NCBI RefSeq assembly: GCF_030398335.1
Contig: NZ_JAOAOP010000006.1
Coordinates: 1-64,000 of the forward strand
Reading direction: 5' to 3'
DNA length: 64,000 nucleotides
Origin: Aquibium sp. A9E412
Lineage (GTDB): Bacteria > Pseudomonadota > Alphaproteobacteria > Rhizobiales > Rhizobiaceae
How positions within the stretch are numbered: position 1 is the first letter of the stretch; every line of letters starts with the position of its first letter. This document shows positions 34,987 through 44,531 of the stretch, in pieces. Under the pieces are notes generated by a model, which made no database searches, was not told where the DNA came from, and worked only from the letters and a program-made list of their open reading frames with translations. A program made the translations under genes and the position numbers.

Positions 34987-35831
34987 TGATCGAGCGCCGG
35001 CCGCTTCTCAGCCTGATCACGCACGGCACGCTGGTGCTCGGCGCGGCGATCTTCGCCTTTCCCATCTGGCTCGCCTTCGTGGCGTCCACCCACACCGGGC
35101 GCGAGGTCAACCGCGGCCTGTCGCTTTTGCCCGGCGACCGGATGTGGGAGAACTACGCGACGGTGCTCGGCGACGGCCTGTCGACGGCCGGCGCGCCGCC
35201 GATCGGGCTGATGCTGTTCAACTCGACCGTCATGGCGCTGGCGATCGCGCTCGGCAAGATCGCCATCTCGCTGTTGTCGACCTTCGCCATCGTCTACTTC
35301 CGCTTCCCCTTCCGCGTGCTCGCCTTCTGGACGATCTTCATCACGCTGATGCTGCCGGTCGAGGTGCGCATCCTGCCGACCTTCGAGGTGGTGGCCGATC
35401 TCGGCCTGCTCAACAGCTATGCCGGCCTGTCGATCCCGCTGATCGCCTCGGCGACCGCGACCTTCCTGTTCCGCCAGTTCTTCATGACCGTGCCGGACGA
35501 GCTGGCCGAGGCGGCGCGCATCGACGGCGCCGGGCCGATGCGCTTCTTCCGCGACATCCTGCTGCCGCTGTCGCGCACCAACCTGGCGGCGCTGTTCGTC
35601 ATCCTCTTCATCTATGGCTGGAACCAGTATCTGTGGCCGCTGCTCGTGACCACCGACGAGGGCTACTACACCGTCGTCATGGGCATCCAGCGCATGGCCA
35701 ACAGCGGCGACCAGCTTCCGCAGTGGCACCTCATCATGGCGACCGCCATCCTGGCGATGCTGCCGCCGGTGGCGGTCATCGTCGCCATGCAGCGGCTGTT
35801 CGTCAAAGGACTGGTCGAGACCGAGAAATAG
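34986..35831 (+). CDS. ugpE: Glycerol-3-phosphate ABC transporter permease UgpE
   Basis: A 281-residue inner-membrane permease with six predicted helices; [18 protein letters not shown] begins the first. The EAA loop reads [20 protein letters not shown] near residues 178-197, followed by [27 protein letters not shown], typical of UgpE. Its ATG shares one base with the ugpA stop (TGATG). Confidence 0.94.
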   Translation: MIERRPLLSLITHGTLVLGAAIFAFPIWLAFVASTHTGREVNRGLSLLPGDRMWENYATVLGDGLSTAGAPPIGLMLFNSTVMALAIALGKIAISLLSTFAIVYFRFPFRVLAFWTIFITLMLPVEVRILPTFEVVADLGLLNSYAGLSIPLIASATATFLFRQFFMTVPDELAEAARIDGAGPMRFFRDILLPLSRTNLAALFVILFIYGWNQYLWPLLVTTDEGYYTVVMGIQRMANSGDQLPQWHLIMATAILAMLPPVAVIVAMQRLFVKGLVETEK

Positions 35832-35844
35832 CGAAGGCAGAACG

Positions 35845-36940
<1,096 letters not shown>

Positions 36941-36942
<2 letters not shown>

Positions 36943-36995
36943 CGCGTTCCAAGGCGACGTGGATGCCGGTTCGCCGTGCGGAGACGCGCCAGGAC
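36941..36995 (-). repeat. Dispersed stop-codon palindromic repeat after ugpC
   Basis: Begins with AGCGCGTTCC sharing the AG of the ugpC TAG stop. The inner arms are GGCGAC and TTCGCC (one mismatch), and the closing arm is GGAGACGCG. It resembles the copies after sqdC, the Uma2 gene and pseudoazurin in being short, without the tail. Confidence 0.7.
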
Positions 36996-37086
36996 GAATG
37001 TTGGCGCCGCCCTCCAGTTCACGAAACGGCGGCTCGGCTCGTCGTCGTGGCGTGCCAGCGGACGGCCTCGTGGCACGGCGCCGGCG

Positions 37087-37317
37087 TCACTCGGCGGCGA
37101 TGCGCATCGTCGCTCCGGAGGCGCCGGGCGCGGCCCATGCGTCGCCGCTTTCCAGCACCTCGTTGAGCAGGTCGACATCGACGAAGAAGAGCCGCGACAG
37201 GACGACGTCGATGCCGTCGCGCGGCACGCCGCGCGCCGTCAGGTGGTCGATGGCGGTGGCGATGTGGCGGCGCTCGGTGAGGCGCCGCTTGATGCAGTTC
37301 GTGCTCGGCTGGCGCAT
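37087..37317 (-). CDS. Small conserved-looking protein of unknown function
   Basis: A 76-residue protein I do not recognise. It starts MRQPSTNCIKRRLTERRHIA, has a basic N-terminal half with an ATAIDHLTARGVPRDGIDVV helix-like stretch, and an acidic C-terminal half with FFVDVDLLNEVLESGDAW. The regular mix of charged and hydrophobic residues and a good ribosome site (AGGGAG about 7 bases before the ATG at 37317) support a real gene. No signal peptide or membrane helix. It stands alone on the minus strand between ugpC and a lytic transglycosylase. Confidence 0.6.
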   Translation of the reverse strand: MRQPSTNCIKRRLTERRHIATAIDHLTARGVPRDGIDVVLSRLFFVDVDLLNEVLESGDAWAAPGASGATMRIAAE

Positions 37318-37591
37318 GATGGTCTCCCTGTTGCCGTTTTTTGTCGACGCGCTTGCAACGCGGACCGGAACGGGCCGGAAAACGCGGCGGCACGACGCGG
37401 GAAAACGGGAAGACCGCACGAGCGGCGGTCGGGACGCGAATCACCCGCCTTCATTATGAAGCCCGACGCCGGTGGCGCAAGCGTCGCGGCCGGCATTGCC
37501 GGACCGCTGCGAGCCGGCACCGTCGCGGCGCCGCCTCACTGCTGACACTTTCGCGCCGGCATGGCTGGGGGCGGGGCGCGAGGAGAGGGAC

Positions 37592-38137
37592 ATGCCGACA
37601 AGACCCGCCGTCGCGGCGCTGCTCGCCGCGTTTGCCGCAGGCTGCAGCGCGACGCAGGAGACGGCCGGCCAGGCCGCGCCGGCGGTCGCCGCGGCGCCCG
37701 CGGCCTCGCCACTCGAGGCGATGATCGACCGTCACGCCGCCGCCTACGGCCTGCCGGCCGATCTCGTGCACCGGGTCGTGCGGCGCGAGAGCAATTACGA
37801 CCCCGCCGCCTACAACGCCGGCAACTGGGGGCTGATGCAGATCCGCCACGGCACGGCGCGCACCATGGGCTACCGCGGCCCGGCGGAGGGCCTGCTCGAT
37901 CCCGAGACCAATCTCACCTATGCGGTGAAGTATCTGCGCGGTGCCTGGCTGGTCGCCGGCGGCGACGCCGACCGGGCGATCCGGCTCTACCAGCGCGGCT
38001 ACTACTACGACGCCAAGCGCAAGGGGCTGCTTGTCGAGACAGGCCTGCGCCCGCCGCCGGACGGCGCCGCCGCGCCGGTCGCCGCCTTCGCCGGGCCGAC
38101 GCCCGGCGGTCCCGCCGGCAGGCCCGTGCTGCCGTGA
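37592..38137 (+). CDS. Lytic transglycosylase SLT-domain lipoprotein
   Basis: A 181-residue lipoprotein with lipobox AAGC (Cys18). The SLT domain follows: catalytic Glu66 in VVRRESNYDP, then GNWGLMQIRHGTARTMGY and the NLTYAVKYLRGAW helix. This enzyme cleaves peptidoglycan glycan strands with 1,6-anhydro-ring formation. The domain is followed by a short Pro/Gly-rich tail. ATG at 37592 with AGGAGAGGGA upstream. Sequence before 37592 in the frame is Arg/Ser-rich and not part of the protein. Confidence 0.9.
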   Translation: MPTRPAVAALLAAFAAGCSATQETAGQAAPAVAAAPAASPLEAMIDRHAAAYGLPADLVHRVVRRESNYDPAAYNAGNWGLMQIRHGTARTMGYRGPAEGLLDPETNLTYAVKYLRGAWLVAGGDADRAIRLYQRGYYYDAKRKGLLVETGLRPPPDGAAAPVAAFAGPTPGGPAGRPVLP

Positions 38138-38285
38138 CCGTGCGCCGCCTGCCGTTCGCGTCGCGCATGACGCGGCCGGCCGGCGCAGCGGGTGGCGAGC
38201 CGCGGCAAAGCTGCTATAAGCGGCGCGACCGCGCGCCGCGCCGCCATGCGTGCCGCGCCTTTCGCCGACACGACGGACGACGACC

Positions 38286-39311
38286 ATGAACGAGGCGCCG
38301 CGCGCACCGCAGATGACGCAAGCGGCCGGCGATGCCCCGCCGGCGATCGTCGCGCGCGGCCTGGTCAAGCGCTTCGGCGACCTGACCGCCGTCGACGGCA
38401 TCGACCTCGACGTGCCGCGCGGCATGATCTTCGCCATTCTGGGGCCGAACGGCGCCGGCAAGACGACGCTGATGCGCATGCTGGCGACGCTGTCGCGGCC
38501 CGACGCCGGCTCGGCCCGCATCATGGGCCACGATCTCGTCGCGAATCCGGACGCCGTGCGCGCGGCGATCGCCATGACCGGCCAGTTCGCCTCGCTCGAC
38601 GAGGACCTGACCGGACGCGAGAACCTGGTGCTCCTGGCGCGGCTGTGGGGCTTCCGCGGCCGCCGGGCGCGGGCGCGCGCCGACGCGCTGCTCGCCGCCT
38701 TCGAGTTGGCGCCGGCGGCCGGCAAGCAGGTCAAGGACTATTCCGGCGGCATGCGCCGGCGGCTCGACATCGCCGCCTCGCTGATCGTCACGCCGGGCGT
38801 GCTGTTCCTCGACGAGCCGACCACCGGGCTCGATCCCAAGGCGCGCCAGGGCGTGTGGCGCATGATCCGCGGCCTGGCCGGTTCCGGCGTCACCATCCTG
38901 CTCACCACGCAGTATCTCGAGGAGGCCGACCAGCTCGCCGCGCGCATCGCCGTCATCGACCACGGCCGCAAGATCGCCGAGGGCACGAGCCGCGAGCTCA
39001 AGGCGGCGACCGGCTCGGGCTTCCTGCACGTGGCGCTGGCCGATCCCGCGCAGCGCGAGGCCGCCGCGCGGCTGCTTGCCGCCAGGCTCGGCGCCGAGGC
39101 GACGCCGAGCGTCGAGGGAGCCGAGCTGTCGGTGATGGCCGGCTCGGCGGAGGCCGCCAGCGCGGCGATCGCCGCGCTGATTGCCGAGGGCATCGCGCTG
39201 TCCGACTTCTCGCTCGGCCAGCCGAGCCTCGACAGCGTGTTCTTCGCGCTCACCGGCCATCCGGCGGAGCCGGGCGGCGGTGCGGGGGAGAACGGAGGGC
39301 AGGCGACATGA
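38286..39311 (+). CDS. ABC transporter ATP-binding protein (DrrA type)
   Basis: A 341-residue ATPase of the antibiotic/polyketide exporter subgroup. Walker A is GPNGAGKTTLMRML, the signature YSGGMRRRLDIAASL, Walker B VLFLDEPTTGLDPKAR, and the H-loop TTQYLEEADQL. The C-terminal ~80 residues form the DUF4162-like domain seen in DrrA/NodI-like proteins. It overlaps the permease gene by four bases (ATGA), giving a two-gene exporter. Substrate unknown. The ATG at 38286 has no strong ribosome site; a second ATG lies 11 codons on. Confidence 0.9.
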   Translation: MNEAPRAPQMTQAAGDAPPAIVARGLVKRFGDLTAVDGIDLDVPRGMIFAILGPNGAGKTTLMRMLATLSRPDAGSARIMGHDLVANPDAVRAAIAMTGQFASLDEDLTGRENLVLLARLWGFRGRRARARADALLAAFELAPAAGKQVKDYSGGMRRRLDIAASLIVTPGVLFLDEPTTGLDPKARQGVWRMIRGLAGSGVTILLTTQYLEEADQLAARIAVIDHGRKIAEGTSRELKAATGSGFLHVALADPAQREAAARLLAARLGAEATPSVEGAELSVMAGSAEAASAAIAALIAEGIALSDFSLGQPSLDSVFFALTGHPAEPGGGAGENGGQAT

Positions 39312-40120
39312 GCGCGAACGCACCCGGCGGCATGGCCGCCCTCGAGCGGGTCGAGCGGCCGCGGCCGCCCTCGGCGTTCTCCAATGCGCTGGTCTTCGGC
39401 TGGCGGGCGGTGCTGAAGTTCAAGCACGTGCCCGAGCAGCTCTTCGACCTGGTGATGACGCCGCTCATGTTCACGCTGCTGTTCACCTTCGTGTTCGGCG
39501 GCGCGCTGGCCGGCTCGACCGACAACTACCTGCAGTACTTCCTGCCCGGCATCCTGGTGCAGACGGTCGTCTTCAACGCCGTCTACTCCGGCATGGGGCT
39601 GTCGACCGATCTCGGCAAGGGGCTGTTCGACCGCTTCCGCTCGCTGCCCATCTGGCCGCTGGCGCCGTTCGCCGGGCTGATGGTCGGCGACGTGCTGCGC
39701 CACCTGATCGCCGGCGCCATCATCCTGGCCGTCGGCCTGGCGCTCGGCTACCGGCCGGAGGCGGGGTTTCTCGGCGTCGCCGCCGCCTTCGCGGTGCTGG
39801 TGGCGATCGGCTTCGGCGTCGGCTGGATCTTCATCGTGCTCGGCCTGCTGATCCGCACGCCGACGACGGTGATGACGGTCGGCTTCACCTTCATCTTCCC
39901 GGTCGTGTTCGCCTCCAACATCATGGTCGAGCCGCAGACCATGCCCGACTGGCTGCGCGCCTTCGTCGAGGTCAACCCCGTGTCGCTGATGACGACGGCG
40001 CTGCGCGGGCTGATGGGCGGCGGCGCGACATGGGGCGAGATCGGCCTGGCGCTGCTGGCGCCGGCGGTGCTGACGGCCGCGCTCGCGCCGACCACGCTGT
40101 GGCTCTACATGCGGCGCTGA
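39308..40120 (+). CDS. ABC-2 type transporter permease (DrrB type)
   Basis: A 270-residue inner-membrane protein with six predicted helices and the ABC-2 signature region NPVSLMTTALRGLMGG before the last helix. The N-terminal 25 residues are cytoplasmic. It pairs with the preceding DrrA-type ATPase. Likely function is drug, lipid or polysaccharide export; nothing here tells which. Confidence 0.9.
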   Translation: MSANAPGGMAALERVERPRPPSAFSNALVFGWRAVLKFKHVPEQLFDLVMTPLMFTLLFTFVFGGALAGSTDNYLQYFLPGILVQTVVFNAVYSGMGLSTDLGKGLFDRFRSLPIWPLAPFAGLMVGDVLRHLIAGAIILAVGLALGYRPEAGFLGVAAAFAVLVAIGFGVGWIFIVLGLLIRTPTTVMTVGFTFIFPVVFASNIMVEPQTMPDWLRAFVEVNPVSLMTTALRGLMGGGATWGEIGLALLAPAVLTAALAPTTLWLYMRR

Positions 40121-40227
40121 GGCGCCGAAGGGCGGAGGATGCGGGCGCTTCGGCGCGCGGCGGCGGGAACCAAGCGCGGCGGCGCGGATTGTTCCCGTTT
40201 CGGCCGACAACCCGATCGGATGCCGCC

Positions 40228-40464
40228 ATGACCTCGATCCGCACCCACATCGCCTTCGCGCTCGCGCCGAGTGTCTTCGCCGTGCTCTACGGGGCCGGGA
40301 CGCTCGTCGTGCTCTGCCTGCCGAGGCTCGCCGACCATTCCGCCCGGCTGCTGCCCAACGCGATGCTCGTCGCCTTCTTCGCCACGCCGCCGATCGCCTA
40401 TGCGCTGGCGCCACGGCTGCGGGCCCGCAGCGCCGGCCCGCCGCCGCGGAACGACCGGCGCTAG
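40228..40464 (+). CDS. Small inner-membrane protein, two helices
   Basis: A 78-residue protein I do not recognise. Two hydrophobic segments (about residues 8-30 and 44-63) are separated by a short loop with PRLADHSARLLP, and the tail is basic (RLRARS...RNDRR), so both ends are probably cytoplasmic. The ATG at 40228 follows a weak GGA site. A tandem pair of the dispersed repeats begins directly at its stop codon. Confidence 0.6.
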   Translation: MTSIRTHIAFALAPSVFAVLYGAGTLVVLCLPRLADHSARLLPNAMLVAFFATPPIAYALAPRLRARSAGPPPRNDRR

Positions 40465-40611
40465 AGCCGTTCTGCGTTTCACGGAATCGCAGACCGGCTC
40501 TAACTCATTGTTTTCGCGCGTTTCCGAACGGCGAACCGGTTTCCACTTCGCCTGGAAACGCTATAAATCGCCTCCAGGCGAAGCGCACACCGCTTCGCCG
40601 TCCGGAAACGG
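40465..40611. repeat. Head-to-head pair of dispersed palindromic repeats
   Basis: Two copies face each other. The first (about 40472-40563) is full-length and reads tail to core on the plus strand, ending in GGAAACGCT. The second (40569-40611) is a short core in the opposite sense, with inner arms GGCGAAGCG and CGCTTCGCC. The left tail itself folds: AGAGCCG at 40463-40469 pairs with CGGCTCT at 40496-40502. The whole fills most of the gap between the small membrane protein and yqeY. Confidence 0.8.
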
Positions 40612-40679
40612 GCGCAGCCAAGCGGATCGGCCCGGCGTGCGTCGAAAGGGCGTGGGTGCCTGCGGCGCGGGCGGGGCGG

Positions 40680-41129
40680 CTACTGCAGCAGGTTCTTGAC
40701 GATGCCGCTCGCCTTGCCGAAATCCATGCGGCCGGGGAACTTCTCCTTCAGCGCGTTCATGCAGCGGCCCATGTCGCGCAGCCCGTCGGCGCCGACCTCG
40801 TGCACCACCTGGGCGCAGGCGCGCTTGACGTCCTCCTCGGCCAGCGGCCGCGGCAGGAAGTCGCGGATGATGGCGATCTCCTCGCGCTCCTGCTCGGCGA
40901 GCTCGAGGCGGTTGCTCTCCTCGAACGCCTTGGCGGATTCCTGGCGCTGCTTCACCATCTTCGACAGGATCGCCATGATCTCCTCGTCGCTGACGGGATC
41001 CTTGCCGGCGCCGCGGTTGGCGATGTCGCGGTCGCGGATGGCGGTCTGCACCAGGCGCAGGGTCGAGATGCGCCGTTTGTCCTGCGATTTCAAAGCTTCC
41101 CTAAGGGCCTGTGCGATGGTGTCGCGCAT
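40680..41129 (-). CDS. yqeY: GatB/YqeY domain protein
   Basis: A 149-residue protein of the YqeY family, related to the tRNA-binding tail domain of GatB. It opens with DTIAQALREALKSQDKRRISTLRLVQTAI. The middle is a helical bundle with VSDEEIMAILSKMVKQRQES, and the C-terminal GatB-like subdomain runs DMGRCMNALKEKFPGRMDFGKASGIVKNLL. The ATG at 41129 with GGAGACGAGACGCC upstream is preferred over a longer in-frame start. Divergent from carA, as is common in this order. Confidence 0.92.
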   Translation of the reverse strand: MRDTIAQALREALKSQDKRRISTLRLVQTAIRDRDIANRGAGKDPVSDEEIMAILSKMVKQRQESAKAFEESNRLELAEQEREEIAIIRDFLPRPLAEEDVKRACAQVVHEVGADGLRDMGRCMNALKEKFPGRMDFGKASGIVKNLLQ

Positions 41130-41217
41130 GGCGTCTCGTCTCCTGTCGCAGTCGCGAACAATAGCGCCGGCCCAAAGCCGACGCAAACCGTTTCTGCCGC
41201 GTTAAGTCATTGGTTTT

Positions 41218-41241
41218 GCTGTGCATATCATTTCGCACAGC
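41218..41241 (+). promoter_or_regulatory. Inverted repeat in the yqeY-carA control region
   Basis: GCTGTGC and GCACAGC are perfect 7-base arms around a 10-base AT-rich centre containing TATCAT. The arrangement looks like an operator over a -10 region, or a short hairpin in the carA leader. It sits in the 309-base divergent interval 41130-41438, about 200 bases before carA. I see nothing else definite there and no obvious pyrimidine attenuator. Confidence 0.4.
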
Positions 41242-41438
41242 GTACAAAGGCGGTCATTGACCGCCATCCTGCCATCGCCTATTGTCCGCCGCCTGCATGG
41301 GCCTGTTGAACACGGCAAGCCGCTGTCGCCGATCGGGGCAGCGCGCTATTCGCCGCGCCATATGGCCCCGAAATGGCCGCATTTCAAGGGCCGACGCGGA
41401 AGCGTGCAGGAAGCGTGCAAGACAGCGGAGCGATCGTC

Positions 41439-42647
41439 ATGGCCACCACCACCGCGCCCTGGGGCGCCATCAAGCCGACCGCCCTCCTGGTGCTGGCCGA
41501 CGGCACCGTGATCGAGGGCGCCGGCCTCGGCGCCGCGGGCAGGGCGGTCGGCGAGGTGTGCTTCAACACCGCGCTGACCGGCTACCAGGAGATCCTGACC
41601 GACCCCTCCTACACCGGGCAGATCGTCACCTTCACCTTTCCGCATATCGGCAATGTCGGCGCCAACGAGGAGGACGTCGAGGACCTCGTGCCCGCGGCGC
41701 GCACCGGCGCGGTCGGCGCCGTCTTCCGCGCCTCGGTCACCGAACCGTCCAACTACCGCTCGGCCGATCATCTCGACGCCTGGCTGAAACGCCGCGGCGT
41801 CGTCGCCATGAGCGGCATCGACACGCGCGCGCTCACCGCGCTGGTGCGCGAGAAGGGGGCGCAGAACGCGGTCATCGCGCACGATCCCGAGGGCCGCTTC
41901 GACGTCGAGGCGCTCAAGGCGGAGGCGCGCGACTGGCCGGGCCTGGTCGGCATGGACCTGGCGGCGGGCGTGTCGTGCGGCCAGTCGACGCCGTGGAGCG
42001 AGACGCCCTGGGTGTGGAACGAAGGCTACGGCGCGGGCGCGGCCGGCGAGCCGGCCATGCACATCGTCGCCGTCGACTACGGCACCAAGCGCAACATCCT
42101 GCGCCTGCTCGCCGGGCTCGGCGCGCGCGTCACCGTGGTGCCGGCAACGGCGAGCGCCGACGACATCCTGGCGCTGTCGCCGGACGGCGTCTTCCTGTCG
42201 AACGGGCCGGGCGATCCCGCGGCCACGGCCGCCTATGCCGTGCCGGTGATCCGCGCGCTGCTCGAGGCCGACGTGCCGCTCTTCGGCATCTGCCTCGGCC
42301 ACCAGCTCCTGGCGCTGGCGCTCGGCGGCAGGACAGTGAAGATGCATCAGGGCCACCACGGCGCCAACCATCCGGTGAAGGACTTCACCACCGGCAAGGT
42401 GGAGATCGTGTCGATGAACCACGGCTTCGCCGTCGATGCCGACAGCCTGCCGGCCGGGGTCGAGCAGACGCACGTGTCGCTGTTCGACGGCTCGAACTGC
42501 GGCATCGCGCTCGCCGGCCGGCCGGTCTTTTCCGTGCAGCATCACCCGGAGGCCTCGCCGGGACCGCAGGATTCGCACTACCTGTTCCGCCGCTTCGCCA
42601 ACCTGATCCGCGCCCGCAAGGGCGAGCCGGCGCTGGCCGAGCGCTGA
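41439..42647 (+). CDS. carA: Carbamoyl-phosphate synthase small subunit CarA
   Basis: A 402-residue glutaminase subunit that delivers ammonia to CarB for carbamoyl phosphate, used in arginine and pyrimidine synthesis. The N-terminal domain shows VCFNTALTGYQEILTDPSYTGQIVTF in pieces. The class I amidotransferase half has the nucleophile in FGICLGHQLLALALG, and the His and Glu in SVQHHPEASPGP. Length is normal. ATG at 41439 with GGAG upstream. carB lies about 3 kb further on, after two minus-strand genes. Confidence 0.97.
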   Translation: MATTTAPWGAIKPTALLVLADGTVIEGAGLGAAGRAVGEVCFNTALTGYQEILTDPSYTGQIVTFTFPHIGNVGANEEDVEDLVPAARTGAVGAVFRASVTEPSNYRSADHLDAWLKRRGVVAMSGIDTRALTALVREKGAQNAVIAHDPEGRFDVEALKAEARDWPGLVGMDLAAGVSCGQSTPWSETPWVWNEGYGAGAAGEPAMHIVAVDYGTKRNILRLLAGLGARVTVVPATASADDILALSPDGVFLSNGPGDPAATAAYAVPVIRALLEADVPLFGICLGHQLLALALGGRTVKMHQGHHGANHPVKDFTTGKVEIVSMNHGFAVDADSLPAGVEQTHVSLFDGSNCGIALAGRPVFSVQHHPEASPGPQDSHYLFRRFANLIRARKGEPALAER

Positions 42648-42679
42648 GGCGCCGCCCCGCCGGGGCCCTGACGCACGAA

Positions 42680-42767
42680 AGCGTTTGCAGGGGAAGTGGA
42701 AACCGGTTCGCCGTTCGCAAACGCGTCAAGACAACACCCTGGAGCCGGGCTGCGGTTCCGTGAAAGG
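42680..42767 (-). repeat. Dispersed palindromic repeat after carA, full length
   Basis: In the sense seen after most genes: AGCGTTTGCAG, inner arms GGGGAAGTGG and TTCGCCG, closing arm GCAAACGCGTCAAGACAA, then the tail ending TGAAAGGCAG. It starts 32 bases after the carA stop. It lies in the 182-base gap to the TadG-like gene, in which I see nothing else. Confidence 0.82.
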
Positions 42768-42829
42768 CAGATCGGCGCGACGGGCGGCCCGCGGGCCGCC
42801 CTTCGTCCGTTCCTGCCCGGCCGCGCGCC

Positions 42830-44401
42830 TCAGGAGGCGATGCGCAGGCGCACGATGCCGTCCCTGATGCGCTCGAACACCTCGTCGAGCTGGCTGCGCG
42901 AGGGCGTGTCGAAATAGTGCAGCGGGCTCGAGGCGCACTCCTTGAGCATGCTGCCGGTCTCCACGTCGGGCTCCTCGAGGCGGATCGTGTAGATCTCCAC
43001 CCCGTCGGCCTTGGCGTTGCGGCAGGCGGCCAGCGTCTTGTCGTTCATCAGCTTGGTGGTCGTCGAGGAACCGCCGGCGCCGATGCCGAGCCGCCCGTCG
43101 ACCAGATAGCCGAAGCTCGAATAGGACGAGCCGAGCTTGTTGCCGCGGTTGCCGAACACGTTCGAGCCGTCGGTCAGCACGATCATGATCTTCTCGACGC
43201 CGCTGTCTTCGGCGATGCCCTCGGAGAAGGGCTCGTGCGGCGACAGGACCCGCATGCCCCAGGCGACGCCTTCCATGATGTTGGTGGTGCCGCGCGCCTC
43301 AAGCGCCTTGACCCGCTTCTTCAGCAGCCCGTAGTCGCTGGTCAGCGGGGTGATCGGCTGGGTGTCGCAGCCGTGGCCCGGCCCCTTGCCGTGATCGTAG
43401 TCGGTGTCCGGGCGGTTCCAGCTTCCGCCGCCGACCAGATCGACGAGGCCGTACTTCAGCAGCTTCTTCAGCGTGCCCTTCGCCGTCTTGTCGAGCGGGT
43501 CGGCGTCGGAGTCGATGTAGCTGTTGCGGTAGCGGTCCTCGTCGTCCGGCTCGTCGATCGCGAAGGCGGGCACGAACAGGCTCGCCTTGTCGTTCTTCTG
43601 GGCCGGCGTGTCGGCGACGTCGTGGGCGCCCTTCTTGGACGGCTCGCGCGTTTCGACGCAGCCTTTCCATTCCTGGCCGAGATGGTGGTAGACCTCGAAC
43701 CGGCTGAGGCCGGGCACCAGCTCCGTCTGCGGCATGTCGCTCCTGCCATGGACGTCGAGCCAGTCGGCGCCGGTGTCCTTGACGACCTTGCCCTTCTCGT
43801 CGAACGCGGGTCCGAACTGCGGCCCGACATTGACGAAGGTGGCGAACGGCACGAGCGAGAATTTCAGCCGGTCCCTGTCCTTGATCTGGTCCGACATGTC
43901 GTCGATCAGACCGTAGACCGCGTCCTTCATGGCCGTCAGCTTGCCGCCGGCCATCGAGCCGGTGGTGTCGAGGACCAGCGAGATCTCGTAGGCGGCATAG
44001 GCGATGTCGGCCGAGGCGGCCGCCTTGACCGGCCAGAAGTCGTAGCCGAACAGCCCGCCGAAGGCCATCGCCGCGCGCGTGTCGGCCTCCAGCGTCACCG
44101 CCGTGCCGTCGCGCAGCACCTTCAGATTGGTGTAGGCAGGCACCAGATTGCCGCCGATGAAGGTGTTGGCGATCGCCCGCGCGTCCTTGTCGGACAGATC
44201 TTCGCCTTCCCGCGCCACGGCCAGAACCGCGGCGTCCATGGCCGCCTGCAGCTCCTGCTTGGTGCGGCTGATGGTTGACAGGTCCACCATGACGCCGGCG
44301 CTCATCACCAGCGGCACGGCCACCACGGAAGCGAGGAGGCCGAAATTGCCGCGACTGTCGGTGGCGAACCGGCGCATGCCCCATTTCGATGCGCACTTCA
44401 T
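42830..44401 (-). CDS. TadG-like pilus-assembly/vWA-domain membrane protein
   Basis: A 523-residue protein. An N-terminal cytoplasmic stretch is followed by one transmembrane helix (LLASVVAVPLVMSAGVMV, about 22-39), the TadE/TadG-type N-anchor that begins with RGNFG. The rest is periplasmic. A von Willebrand A domain starts near residue 139 with the MIDAS motif DTTGSM (Asp145, Ser149) and continues to the end with IMIVLTDGSN. Such proteins take part in Flp/Tad pili or envelope adhesion. No other tad genes are in the window, so this may be an orphan. The ATG at 44401 follows GGAGAG. Confidence 0.82.
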   Translation of the reverse strand: MKCASKWGMRRFATDSRGNFGLLASVVAVPLVMSAGVMVDLSTISRTKQELQAAMDAAVLAVAREGEDLSDKDARAIANTFIGGNLVPAYTNLKVLRDGTAVTLEADTRAAMAFGGLFGYDFWPVKAAASADIAYAAYEISLVLDTTGSMAGGKLTAMKDAVYGLIDDMSDQIKDRDRLKFSLVPFATFVNVGPQFGPAFDEKGKVVKDTGADWLDVHGRSDMPQTELVPGLSRFEVYHHLGQEWKGCVETREPSKKGAHDVADTPAQKNDKASLFVPAFAIDEPDDEDRYRNSYIDSDADPLDKTAKGTLKKLLKYGLVDLVGGGSWNRPDTDYDHGKGPGHGCDTQPITPLTSDYGLLKKRVKALEARGTTNIMEGVAWGMRVLSPHEPFSEGIAEDSGVEKIMIVLTDGSNVFGNRGNKLGSSYSSFGYLVDGRLGIGAGGSSTTTKLMNDKTLAACRNAKADGVEIYTIRLEEPDVETGSMLKECASSPLHYFDTPSRSQLDEVFERIRDGIVRLRIAS

Positions 44402-44531
44402 CGCACTCTCCGGTTTACGAGGTGCCGGAGAGCCTAGCCGACCCGGTTTAAGATCCGTCTAAGGCGGTGCGCGCGAATTGAGCGGCGGCGTTAACGCGCG
44501 CTTTGCGATGCGGCGCGCCGCCCGCCCGCCG

